The notes beneath the pieces were generated by a model. The model ran no database searches. It was not told the origin of the DNA and was given only the letters and a program-made list of their open reading frames with translations. Positions 26,522 to 34,546 of a DNA stretch of 64,000 nt are shown here, piece by piece. This DNA is from an uncultured bacterium (GTDB taxonomy: Bacteria; Planctomycetota; Phycisphaerae; Phycisphaerales; SM1A02): contig CAITDI010000121.1 in the NCBI GenBank assembly GCA_903891095.1, positions 1 to 64,000 on the forward strand, in the 5' to 3' direction. Within the stretch, counting starts at the first letter, position 1, and every line of letters starts with the position of its first letter. Made by a program: the position numbers and the translations under genes.

Positions 26522-27337
26522 TTACAGCGTCTCCGCATTGAGCGGCGCGCGCTGCTTGTAGCCAGGGATCGGCTTCGTGTTGCCTTCTTGCGGACGCTCG
26601 AGGCCCGCGATCTTGGGGCGCTGGTCGGACGGGAACATCGCGATCATCGCCTGTGCGGTCATGCGCGGCGCGGCGAGCGCGGCGCACGCGGCCCAGCGGT
26701 CGCTCTTGTGGTAGCAGAAGCGCGCCATGCCGGTGTGTCCCGAGAGCGAGCTGTCGACTTCCTCGTTCGGATCGCCAAAGCCGAATGCCCAGCGGATGTC
26801 CTTGATGGTCTCGCGCGACGCCGAGAAGTAGCGCCAGCCCGGACGGCCGTAGATGCCGTGGTCGACCATGAACTGCTTCATCTCCTCGGGCGAGTCCTCG
26901 GCCAGCGAGAACATGTAGAACTTCACGGGGTTGTTCATGATCGGCTTGAGCAGGTCGTAGGTCTCCGCCATGCGCGAAGTCATCGAGCCGCAGATGCCGT
27001 TGCACTTGGCGTACTGGAATGTCGCGGCGAAGACCTGGCCCTCGACGAGATCCTGCTGGAAGTACGCGGTCTTTCCGTCCTGGTCGACGAGCTTGTGATT
27101 GCGGAAGGCACGCGTGCCGTCCGCACGGATCACGAACGCACCGACGCCCTCGGGGATGTCGGCGCCGGACTTCGCGTCCTTGTTGAGCTCCGAGTTGGAA
27201 TCCGTTCCCGACGCGACCTTGAGTCCGCGCGCGCAGCCTCCGAGGAGGAGCGCTGCCGTTGGAAGCATCAGCCCGCCGAGCATGGCACGGCGGTTGAGCG
27301 AGGGCTGTTCGGGCTTGCCGTTGTTGGCGAATGACAT
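26522..27337 (-). CDS. SCO1/SenC-family lipoprotein 2
   Basis: 271 aa from ATG 27337, with AGGAG 6-7 nt upstream. The leader NRRAMLGGLMLPTAALLLGGC has twin arginines and a lipobox Cys at 35, so it may be a Tat-exported lipoprotein. The SCO copper motif is C112-C116 (KCNGIC), with the partner His in GHTGMARF about 110 residues later. The Pro after CxxxC is absent, as in its paralogues. It is closely related to the SCO3-like protein encoded just upstream on the same strand, with shared stretches such as MVDHGIYGRPGWR and DIRWAFGFGDPNEEVDSSL. Probable role: copper insertion or thiol reduction for the exported oxidases. Confidence 0.88.
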   Translation of the reverse strand: MSFANNGKPEQPSLNRRAMLGGLMLPTAALLLGGCARGLKVASGTDSNSELNKDAKSGADIPEGVGAFVIRADGTRAFRNHKLVDQDGKTAYFQQDLVEGQVFAATFQYAKCNGICGSMTSRMAETYDLLKPIMNNPVKFYMFSLAEDSPEEMKQFMVDHGIYGRPGWRYFSASRETIKDIRWAFGFGDPNEEVDSSLSGHTGMARFCYHKSDRWAACAALAAPRMTAQAMIAMFPSDQRPKIAGLERPQEGNTKPIPGYKQRAPLNAETL

Positions 27338-27683
27338 GAAGTCTCCTGCCGCGGGACGATGCGGAGTGGCCTGCTGCGGGTTGGACCAAGGCAAACCTCA
27401 AGCTTGACGCGCTGACGAACGCGCCCAGCTGCCGTGGTCACGGGAACTCCGCATGGTGATGCTGACGCTCGAATGTGCCTCCGAAAGCGGAAGGCGCAAC
27501 TAACTGCTGTCAAATGAGTTGCATCCGATCAATCCGGGCCGCGTGATAATACAGCCCTGTCTTTGCGTTGAAATGCGGCTCAGGCGCGCCAGTCAACCAC
27601 AGGCGCGCAAAGCCCCAAGGGCTGCGCGCGGCCGTGGCATCGATGACGTGTGGCGCGAGCCGAACGTGGCCCGCGAGAGCTGC
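27338..27683 (-). other. Intergenic region between the SCO2- and SCO3-like genes
   Basis: 346 nt without a supported gene. I see a short GCGC stem (27409-27412 / 27421-27424) whose loop reads TTCGTC on the coding strand, and the palindromic string around 27554-27560. The length suggests that SCO2 has its own promoter. Confidence 0.35.
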
Positions 27684-28502
27684 TCAGAGCTGGTTCGCCC
27701 GAAGGGGAGCGCGCGGCACGTAGCCGGGAATCTTGGTCGACGGGATGTCCGCCGGTCGGCAGAGGCCTGCGATCTGCGGGCGCTGGTCCGCGGGGAACAG
27801 CGACACCATCGCGATGGCAGTCTGCTCGGGATTGGCGAGCGCGGGGCACGCGCTCCACTTGTCGAACTTGTGGTGGCCGAAGCGCGCCATCCCGGTGTGG
27901 CCGGTGAGCGAGCTGTCGACTTCCTCGTTCGGGTCGCCGAAGCCGAAGGCCCAGCGGATGTCCTTGATCGCCTCGGGCGAACCCGAGAAGAAGCGCCAGC
28001 CCGGACGGCCGTAGATGCCGTGGTCGACCATGAACTTCTTCATGTCCGCCGGCGCGTCGCTCGCGAGCGAGAAGGCGTAGAACTGCACCGGCTTGTCCAT
28101 GATCGGCTTGAGGAGGTCGTACGCCTCCGCCATGCGCGCGGTCATGCTGCCGCAGATGCCGTTGCACTTGGCGTACTGGAAGGTCGCAGCAAACACGCGG
28201 CCTTCGATGAGGTCGTCCTGGAAGTACGCGACGCGTCCATCCTGGTCGACGAGCTTGTGATTGCGGAACACGCGGGTTCCGTCCGCACGCACCAGCTGTG
28301 CGCCGGGACCTTCGGGGAACTCGATGCCCTTGGCCGCGAGCGGGCGCTCGTCGCTTGTGGCACCGTCGCTGCCGGCCTTGAGCGCGCGCGAGCATCCTCC
28401 CAGCAGCAGCGCCGCGGCGGGAACCAGCATGCTTCCCATCAGCGAGCGGCGGGTAAGCACATGAGGCGACGTTTCCTGTGCGGCGGGATGCTTCGGGATC
28501 AT
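27684..28502 (-). CDS. SCO1/SenC-family lipoprotein 3
   Basis: 272 aa from ATG 28502, with GAAGAGG upstream. The leader TRRSLMGSMLVPAAALLLGG carries a twin-arginine pair, and the lipobox Cys is residue 37. Copper site: C113-C117 (KCNGIC) and the His in GHTGMARF. It is very similar to the SCO2-like protein from about residue 70 onward, so the two are tandem duplicates. It lies 162 nt downstream of MCO7 on the same strand; the gap holds a large hairpin but no T tract on the coding strand, so co-transcription with MCO7 is possible. Confidence 0.88.
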   Translation of the reverse strand: MIPKHPAAQETSPHVLTRRSLMGSMLVPAAALLLGGCSRALKAGSDGATSDERPLAAKGIEFPEGPGAQLVRADGTRVFRNHKLVDQDGRVAYFQDDLIEGRVFAATFQYAKCNGICGSMTARMAEAYDLLKPIMDKPVQFYAFSLASDAPADMKKFMVDHGIYGRPGWRFFSGSPEAIKDIRWAFGFGDPNEEVDSSLTGHTGMARFGHHKFDKWSACPALANPEQTAIAMVSLFPADQRPQIAGLCRPADIPSTKIPGYVPRAPLRANQL

Positions 28503-28565
28503 GCGGACCTCTTCCTGACGTTGCTGTGTGCGGGCAGCGCTTGGCGCGCCGCGGACTTCAAGCCG

Positions 28566-28611
28566 CTATCCGCCGCGCGCGCCAGGACGACTCGGCGCGC
28601 GCGACGGATAG
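28566..28611 (-). other. Large hairpin between MCO7 and the SCO3-like gene
   Basis: CTATCCG (28566-28572) pairs with CGGATAG (28605-28611) and a GC-rich inner stem continues to a loop containing GTCGTCC on the coding strand. It resembles the MCO6 terminator in both stem and loop but is not followed by T on the coding strand. It may attenuate or process the transcript between oxidase and chaperone. Confidence 0.55.
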
Positions 28612-28664
28612 TGCGTTTCTGCTTGCCGGATGTTGAGCCGGCGTGGTTGCTTGCTTGCGACGGC

Positions 28665-30314
28665 TTAGGGCACGATGTCCCAGCGCACCATCATCGCGTG
28701 ATCCTCGTGGATCAGGTTGTGGCAGTGCATCGGATACTTGCCGACCCAGTCGCGGAACTTGATGTACACCGACATGCTCTCGCCTGGCCACATGCCGTGC
28801 ACGTCCTTGCGGGCCTCGTGCGTGGTGCCGGCGACCGGCTGTCCGTTGTAGGTGAGGTAGCGCGGTTCCTCGCAGTGGTTGTGCATCGGATGCGCCCAGC
28901 CGCCCGCGGTGGAGAAGTTCCAGATCTCGGCGGTGCCGATCTTGCAGGCCGCATCGCAGCGGTTCTGGTCGAACAGGTTGCCGTTGACGGTCCACATGCC
29001 GTTGGTGCGCGTGAGGTGCCAGGTGCGCTCGGCGACGACCGGGCGATCCATCGCAGGCAGCGCGCGCAGCGTGGTCGGCACGCGGCTGTTGTCGGGCACG
29101 TTGGTCTCGGGACGGATGATGAACTTGAGCAGCTGGTGCGACTGGTTCATCGGCAGGGTGTTGCCGGTGGGTCCGCGACCGTTGGTCTGCTCGGCGCGAT
29201 TGACGAGGTAGAGCGCGGTGGTCGACGCAGGCAGCTGGCTGAAGTCGACGACGATGTCACCGCGCTCGGCGACGCCAAGCTTGACGTTCTGCAGCGTCAG
29301 CGGCTTGGTGATCATGTTGCCGTCGTTGGCCAGGTACTGGAACGCCATGCCGTTGGAGAGCCACAGGTCCATGTAGCGCGAGATGCCGCTGTTGAGCAGG
29401 CGGAAGCGGTACTTGCGGCGCTCGACCTCGAAGTACGGCTGCACGCGGCCGTTGACGAGGTGCTTGTCGCCGAGGATGCCGTCCATGTTCATCAAGTCCA
29501 TGGTCAGCATGCCGTTCGCGTCGTAGTTGCGGTCGGCAAACACGAGCGGGATGTCGTAGCGGTTCTTGACGCGCTTGCCATCCGGCACGCCGCTGGGGAG
29601 GCGGAACGCATCGGGATTCGGATCGTTCTCATTGCCGCTGTCGCGGTGATCGAACAGCAGGAAGAACCCCGCCATGCCGCGGTACACGTTCTGCGACGTG
29701 AAGTCGTGGCAGTGGTCGTGGTAGAAGAGCGTGCCCTTCGCCTCGAGCTCGTCGCCGCCGGCGTAGATGTTCGGCCAGTGGTGGTCGTGGCAGCAGCCGG
29801 GGTTGTAGAGATCCCAGGGGCCGCCGTCGGATTCAGGGGCGTGGTGGCCGTTGTGGACGTGGGTGATCACGTCGCAGCTGCCGAATCCCTGCACGACCGA
29901 AGGCATGCAGTTGTTGATGCGCGTGAACACGGGCTCGCCGTAGCGCATCATGAAGGTCGGTCCGGGGCACATGCCGTCGTAGCTCGAGTGCGGGCTGAAC
30001 GCCAGCTGCGGGTGTGCGCGGTGCATCGTCTCGCAGACGTTGACCTCATAGAACTTCTGCGGACGGAACTCGTCGAAGCGCTGGAAGTTGGCCTCGTTGA
30101 TCGGCGTGCTGTACTGCTGGCCGAACGGGATCGGGATCTTGTACGGCGCGAACGCGAGCGGCTGCACCCACGGCGTCGTGAACGGGCTCGTCGGCACATC
30201 GGCCAGCATCGAGCGCGAGAACTTGGTGTTGATGAAGAACGCGCCGGTGGCGAGGGCGGAGCCCTGCACGAACGTGCGACGGTTCACGGGCTGGCCGAGG
30301 AATCCGTTAGACAT
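28665..30314 (-). CDS. Multicopper oxidase 7 (CotA/phenoxazinone synthase-like)
   Basis: 549 aa from ATG 30314, with GGAGG about 7 nt upstream. The start overlaps the end of a 36-codon leader ORF by 8 nt (ATGTCTAA). Leader: NRRTFVQGSALATGAFFINT. Copper motifs: THVHNGHH, FYHDHCHDFT, HPMHNHCEEP and HCHNLIHEDHAMM, complete. It belongs to the MCO5-7 subfamily but is the most diverged of it: Trp of WYHDH is replaced by Phe, and the loop after the first copper motif is shorter. It is followed by the SCO3-like gene on the same strand. Confidence 0.9.
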   Translation of the reverse strand: MSNGFLGQPVNRRTFVQGSALATGAFFINTKFSRSMLADVPTSPFTTPWVQPLAFAPYKIPIPFGQQYSTPINEANFQRFDEFRPQKFYEVNVCETMHRAHPQLAFSPHSSYDGMCPGPTFMMRYGEPVFTRINNCMPSVVQGFGSCDVITHVHNGHHAPESDGGPWDLYNPGCCHDHHWPNIYAGGDELEAKGTLFYHDHCHDFTSQNVYRGMAGFFLLFDHRDSGNENDPNPDAFRLPSGVPDGKRVKNRYDIPLVFADRNYDANGMLTMDLMNMDGILGDKHLVNGRVQPYFEVERRKYRFRLLNSGISRYMDLWLSNGMAFQYLANDGNMITKPLTLQNVKLGVAERGDIVVDFSQLPASTTALYLVNRAEQTNGRGPTGNTLPMNQSHQLLKFIIRPETNVPDNSRVPTTLRALPAMDRPVVAERTWHLTRTNGMWTVNGNLFDQNRCDAACKIGTAEIWNFSTAGGWAHPMHNHCEEPRYLTYNGQPVAGTTHEARKDVHGMWPGESMSVYIKFRDWVGKYPMHCHNLIHEDHAMMVRWDIVP

Positions 30315-30417
30315 TCGTGGCCTCCGCGTGCTGGGAGGCGCTGCGCGTGAGCGCGAGAGAGGGACCGACTGCGAAGCCATCACGGTGGGTGAGGCGAGCG
30401 CCATGTGACGACAACAT
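30307..30417 (-). CDS. Leader peptide of MCO7 (uORF)
   Basis: 36 aa from ATG 30417, with GGAG (30429-30426) 8 nt upstream. The peptide begins MLSSHGARLTHRDG and ends SASQHAEATNV; its TAA (30309-30307) overlaps the first codons of MCO7 by 8 nt. Start context, the SSHG-x-R and ASQHA motifs, the Val-stop end, the relative frame and the overlap length all match the MCO6 leader ORF. The start codon again lies in a hairpin, CCATGT (30401-30406) / ACATGG (30414-30419) with a 7-nt loop. Conservation despite different length between the two motifs argues for a translated, functional peptide. Confidence 0.7.
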   Translation of the reverse strand: MLSSHGARLTHRDGFAVGPSLALTRSASQHAEATNV

Positions 30418-30780
30418 GGTTCTTGCTCCGAGGTGTGCATGCAGTTCGACGAGTCCCACTGGGACGACCGGCAGGGTGACGGGAGGGCGTTCCCCGTTAC
30501 TCAGCGAACTGAGCCTTTAGACTTCCCCAAGATGCGGTCTGTGCAAGTTGTGTGGACGGGAATACTTACTTTTTTGCGCTCTGCAGACAATTCGGATTTG
30601 CAAGTGTCGTCTCGCTTCGGTCCGAGTTGTCGCGGCGCGTCTCGTCTCCACAGGAGAGTCGCGAATCGCACTACAGATACGCAACAAAACCAAATCTGGG
30701 TGAATCCGAGTGAATCCGTTTTGGACTGGCGCGCGCGCCAAATGTTGGAGATTGCGGCGTTGCACGGTAGTCTTCGAGGC
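30418..30780. other. Divergent intergenic region, MCO7 versus dockerin-tailed protein
   Basis: 363 nt that must hold promoters of both flanking units. It contains another GACGAC at 30463-30468 next to a small inverted repeat TCCCACTGGGA, and an AT-richer patch around 30660-30730. No gene supported. Confidence 0.4.
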
Positions 30781-31704
30781 ATGCATCGCACCCTGTATCT
30801 CACCGGCGCGCTGGCCATGATGGTGGCCAGCGCAGCGTCCGCAGTCGACATCGTCAACACCTCGTTCGATAAGTACGCGGGAGGCGCGCTCTCGGGTCAG
30901 CTCGCGTGGCTCGGTGTCGCAGGCACCTGGGCCGTGAGCGGCGCGATGAACGCTCCGCAGATCGCGGCCAATGTGATCGGACCCGGCGTCGATCCCGGCA
31001 TCGATCCCGTCGGTGGAACCGGCCGCATGGTGCGTCTCTGCACCGAGCGCTTCAACGCGGGCCGCACGAAGGCGTGGCTTGATCTCCTCAACAGCGGCAA
31101 GTGGGCCGCGGCGAGCGCGGGCGGCAACGGCGTGCTCGAGACCAAGGTCATGATGTACATCCCCAGCGGTCAGCTGCTCACCTCGACCTTTGGCGTGATG
31201 ATCTCGAAGAGCTCGTTCGAGACCTCGGGCGGATTTCTCGTGAGCGCGCAGACGGGCGCGATCTCGCTGCTCAACGGCGGCTATGCGATCACCAACCGCA
31301 CCGCGACGGGCGCGACGGTGGCGCTCAATGCGTGGAACGAGTTCACCTACCGCTGGAAGGTCGCGACCGGCGAAGGCCGCCTCTTCGTGAACGGCGTGTC
31401 GGTCGCGTCGCACACGACGACGCTTTCGGGTGCGATCTACGCGTCGAACTTGTTCTCGACCACCGACACGACGCCTGGCACGCTCAACGCGTTCGGCTAC
31501 TTCGACAACCTCGTGATCGCCGCGGTGCCGTCGCTCGCGCCGCCGTGCGCGGGCGACTTCAACGGCGATGGCACGCGCGACGCTTCGGATCTCGCGACGC
31601 TTCTCGGCGCGTGGGGCGGCGCGGGCGGCGATGTCAACGGCGACGGCACGACGGACGCGTCGGATCTCTCGACGCTGCTGAGCGGCTGGGGCGCTTGCGG
31701 GTGA
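30781..31704 (+). CDS. Secreted concanavalin-like protein with dockerin-like tail
   Basis: 307 aa. A signal peptide (about 1-22, ending ASAASAVD) leads into a beta-rich domain of about 220 residues that reads like a LamG or concanavalin-like jelly roll (LNAWNEFTYRWKVATGEGRL, then FVNGVSVASH). The end is a tandem calcium-loop module: CAGDFNGDGTRDASDLATLL and GGDVNGDGTTDASDLSTLL, closing LSGWGACG. Such tails occur on many planctomycete exported proteins and are thought to mediate anchoring or complex formation. No catalytic residues are evident. It is transcribed divergently from MCO7; a link to the oxidases is possible but not shown. Confidence 0.8.
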   Translation: MHRTLYLTGALAMMVASAASAVDIVNTSFDKYAGGALSGQLAWLGVAGTWAVSGAMNAPQIAANVIGPGVDPGIDPVGGTGRMVRLCTERFNAGRTKAWLDLLNSGKWAAASAGGNGVLETKVMMYIPSGQLLTSTFGVMISKSSFETSGGFLVSAQTGAISLLNGGYAITNRTATGATVALNAWNEFTYRWKVATGEGRLFVNGVSVASHTTTLSGAIYASNLFSTTDTTPGTLNAFGYFDNLVIAAVPSLAPPCAGDFNGDGTRDASDLATLLGAWGGAGGDVNGDGTTDASDLSTLLSGWGACG

Positions 31705-31771
31705 GTGGATGGCCGTTTCGTGCCTGACGAGCGCGTGCGCCATCTCTCCTCGGTGACCGAACGATGACCTC

Positions 31772-31816
31772 GAAAAACACACGCGCCCCCGGCCGATGCC
31801 GGGGGCGCGTGTTCGT
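31772..31816. terminator. Bidirectional terminator between convergent dockerin-tailed genes
   Basis: ACACGCGCCCCCGGC (31779-31793) pairs perfectly with GCCGGGGGCGCGTGT (31798-31812). AAAAA precedes it (T tract for the minus strand) and GTTCGTT follows it. Confidence 0.8.
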
Positions 31817-31845
31817 TGGACTGTCGCGATCAGCGTGTTGCCCGA

Positions 31846-33369
31846 TTACGGGCACGCGCCCCACGCGCCGAGCAGCGCCGCGAGGTCGGCGGCGTCGGTG
31901 ATGCCGTCGCCATTCACATCGCCGCCCGCGCCGCCCCAGTTGCCGAGCAGGGTGGAGAGGTCGGACGCGTTGACGGCGCTGTCGTGGTTGAGGTCGGCCG
32001 GGCACGGCGGCGGCGGGGGAGTCGCCGGGCCCACTGCGCCGAAGCATTCGGTGTGGAAGCGCGAGGGCTTCGCGGGACCAGCCGCAGTGCCATTGGCGTA
32101 GTTGCCGAAGGCGTAGTTCGTGAACACGTCGAGCTCGTTGTACATGCCGAAGCCGAGCCACGAGGCGCCGATCCCGGGCGCGTACACGATGCGCGGTCCG
32201 TTGCTGCCGGCGAGCGTGAGCGAATCGCCGATCAGGCGCGCCGCGACGAAGTAGCCGCCGAGGCCCGCGTTGGTCGCGTTGCTGGTGTTGAGCGCAACGT
32301 GCGGACGGGTCGCGGGGTTCGGGAACTCCCAGGCGACGCGCTCCAGGCTCGTGGCCGTGGTCGCGGCCAGCTGGAAGGTCTGCGATGCCACGACGGTTCC
32401 GGGCGTGTACGCCGCGCCGTCCCAGTTCATCTCGACGAGCGACATCTCCAGGCCAACGGCCGGAGCCGCCGTGGTCGAGGTGCCGCCGCGCAGGATGCCC
32501 ATCACGATCTTGCTCGGCGTGAAGACATCGCCCGCAGCAGCGGGGGTGAAGCAGTTGGAGTACCAGGTCTTCGAACCAACGCCGTCCGCAGCATCGGTGG
32601 GGCGCCAGTACGAGGTGTGCTCGAACGTGCGGCCGTAGAACTGGTCCGCGGGCGCAGCGACCGCGTCGGTCACGACGCCGTACGCGCTGACCATGAAGCG
32701 CGCGGGATTGTCGCGGAGCGTGCCGGTGGTCGCGTCCGCGGTCTGGCCGAACCAGAACGTCGGGGTGAACACGCCGGTGTTCGCATTGAAGATGCCGAAG
32801 TTGTTGATCGCGCGACCAGGGGTCGGCTCGTACACGACGCGCCAGCCGTTGTTGCCGTTCGCCGCGTTGGGACCAGTGAAGCGCACGCCGACCCAGAAGC
32901 CGCCGTAGCCGTTGGCGCCCTGCGTCGTGGTCTGCAGGTTGACGACGGGGCGCGTCGCCACGTCGGGCCAGTTGAGCACGACGTTCTCGGTGTACGCGCT
33001 CTCGCTGGCGGCGAGCTGGCGCGTCTCGGTCGCGACGGTCGCGCCGAGGCCGTAGGTGGTGCCGTTCCAAGTCATCTCGACGACGGTGATCTCAAGGCCG
33101 ACCTCGGGCGCGAGCGTGGTGACGCTGCCGACGCGGCGGATGCCGAGGTTGAGCTGGTTGAGGCGAAGGTGCGAGCCGCCCGATGCGTACACGTAGCAGT
33201 CGGTGTACATGACCGAGTTCGGTCCGTAGGTCGTGGAGCCGTTCGCGTTGTAGCGGGTACCGGACTCGGTGCCTGCCGTGAAGACCGCGGGGTCGAGCTG
33301 CGCCTGCGCGGCACTGGTCAGACCCACGAGCGCAGAGAGCGCGATCGCGAGGGAGCGAGCGTTGAACAT
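31846..33369 (-). CDS. Secreted repeat protein with dockerin-like tail, unknown function
   Basis: 507 aa from ATG 33369, with GAGGAG upstream. A signal peptide ends near TSAAQAQ. The mature part contains two copies of a domain of about 200 residues: VGLEITVVEMTWNGTTYGLG in the first is matched by VGLEMSLVEMNWDGAAYTPG in the second, and the surrounding strands also match. The C-terminus has two calcium loops (DLNHDSAVNASDL, DVNGDGITDAADL) and ends LLGAWGACP. I recognise no enzyme family; it is probably a structural or adhesive surface protein. It converges on the plus-strand dockerin-tailed gene across a shared terminator. Confidence 0.75.
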   Translation of the reverse strand: MFNARSLAIALSALVGLTSAAQAQLDPAVFTAGTESGTRYNANGSTTYGPNSVMYTDCYVYASGGSHLRLNQLNLGIRRVGSVTTLAPEVGLEITVVEMTWNGTTYGLGATVATETRQLAASESAYTENVVLNWPDVATRPVVNLQTTTQGANGYGGFWVGVRFTGPNAANGNNGWRVVYEPTPGRAINNFGIFNANTGVFTPTFWFGQTADATTGTLRDNPARFMVSAYGVVTDAVAAPADQFYGRTFEHTSYWRPTDAADGVGSKTWYSNCFTPAAAGDVFTPSKIVMGILRGGTSTTAAPAVGLEMSLVEMNWDGAAYTPGTVVASQTFQLAATTATSLERVAWEFPNPATRPHVALNTSNATNAGLGGYFVAARLIGDSLTLAGSNGPRIVYAPGIGASWLGFGMYNELDVFTNYAFGNYANGTAAGPAKPSRFHTECFGAVGPATPPPPPCPADLNHDSAVNASDLSTLLGNWGGAGGDVNGDGITDAADLAALLGAWGACP

Positions 33370-33581
33370 TCGAACTGTCTCCTCTGAGGGAACGGATATG
33401 CGGCGATCACGGGAACGCCGCTTGGATCTGGAGACTCTACCGTGAGCGTGGTGATGTTGGATGCGGACAGCGAGCGCCGCGGACACGCGCGCCCGACCGA
33501 CGCAGCGCCAAGTCGCGGCGCGCGCATGAAATCTCGCGCTGCGCGTGGGTTACGCGTTTGATGCACAGCCAGCGCGCGCGA

Positions 33582-34271
33582 TCACGCGACCGGCGCCGTG
33601 TTCCGCAGCAGCACGTCGCCGGGCAGGCGATACACGACTTCGAACGTCGGCATGAGCTCGAGCAGCTTCGCGAGCGACGGTTCGCCCTCGTAGAGTTCCT
33701 CGTTGCTGTACTCGCAGTAGAGGAAGCGCGTGCGCGCGATCGCCTTCGGACCCGCGGTCGCGAGGTCGCCCTCGGCGCCCTGCATGTCGGCCCAGATGAA
33801 GTCGATCGGCCCGGGCGCGTGCTTCGACGCCCAGGTGTCGAGCGTGCGGACCTCGACCGAGATCTTGCGCGTGAACTTGCACCACGGGTACTTCTCGAGG
33901 TGGCCCTTCGGTGTGCGCAGCGAGCCCGACTGGTCCCAGCCCTCGGGGTAGTTCTTCTTGAGGAGGTCCGTCTCCCCCGGCGGGAGGCCGTTGCTCATGT
34001 GGAAGTCCGCGCGGCCGTTGAGGCCGCCGATCGCCATCTGGTAGAGCTTGGAGCGCGGGCTGTTGACCATCTTGCGGTGCACGGCGAACGCGCGCGGATC
34101 GGGCTCGAACGAATGCACGGTCGCGCGCGGAAACGCCTGCATCAGCGCCACCGTGTGATCGCCGTGGTGCGCGCCGACCTCGAGGATGGTGGTCGCGTCG
34201 ACGCCGATCAGCTTCTGCAGGATGGCGCCGGTGATATCGATGTTGGTGACGGGCGGGATGTCGCGTGCCAT
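33582..34271 (-). CDS. FkbM-family SAM-dependent methyltransferase
   Basis: 229 aa from ATG 34271, with AAGGAG 11-12 nt upstream. The Rossmann motif I is TILEVGAHHGDHT near residue 30; HSFEPDPR follows at motif II, and DFIWADMQGAEGD matches the DxxG-type motif of FkbM methyltransferases, which O-methylate sugars or other small molecules. No glycan cluster is adjacent, so the substrate cannot be named. Confidence 0.85.
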   Translation of the reverse strand: MARDIPPVTNIDITGAILQKLIGVDATTILEVGAHHGDHTVALMQAFPRATVHSFEPDPRAFAVHRKMVNSPRSKLYQMAIGGLNGRADFHMSNGLPPGETDLLKKNYPEGWDQSGSLRTPKGHLEKYPWCKFTRKISVEVRTLDTWASKHAPGPIDFIWADMQGAEGDLATAGPKAIARTRFLYCEYSNEELYEGEPSLAKLLELMPTFEVVYRLPGDVLLRNTAPVA

Positions 34272-34428
34272 GTGGATCGGTTCTCCTTCAACGGACGTCG
34301 CCCGCGGCATCGCGAGTCGAGGCGAAATGTAGCTGAGGCGGTGTCGTCGCCATCCCCGCGCCCATTTGCGAAGAAGTTGAGGCCCCAGGCCTCAACGACA
34401 GTCGCAAATGACCATCACGACCCGCTCC

Positions 34429-34472
34429 AAAACGCAGAACGGAAGGCCTCTAGGCCTTCCGTTCTGCGTTTT
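34429..34472 (-). terminator. Intrinsic terminator of tRNA-Gly
   Basis: A 21-bp perfect stem (34429-34449 with 34452-34472) directly follows the tRNA on the minus strand and ends in TTTT. It could also work in the plus direction. Confidence 0.8.
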
Positions 34473-34474
34473 GA

Positions 34475-34546
34475 AGCGGGTGAAGGGATTCGAACCCTCG
34501 ACATTCACCTTGGCAAGGTGACACTCTACCACTGAGCTACACCCGC
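34475..34546 (-). tRNA. tRNA-Gly (anticodon GCC)
   Basis: 72 nt. The minus strand starts GCGGGTGTAGCTCAGTGGTA, the anticodon loop is TTGCCAA with stems CACC/GGTG, the T loop is GGTTCGAAT and the acceptor closes CACCCGC plus T. CCA is not encoded. Confidence 0.97.

Noticed and set aside
28499-28561. A 20-codon TTG-initiated frame ending in ATGA overlap with the SCO3-like start
   Set aside because: The start is a weak TTG without a clear ribosome binding site, and the similarity to the MCO6/7 leader peptides is limited to the first three residues.
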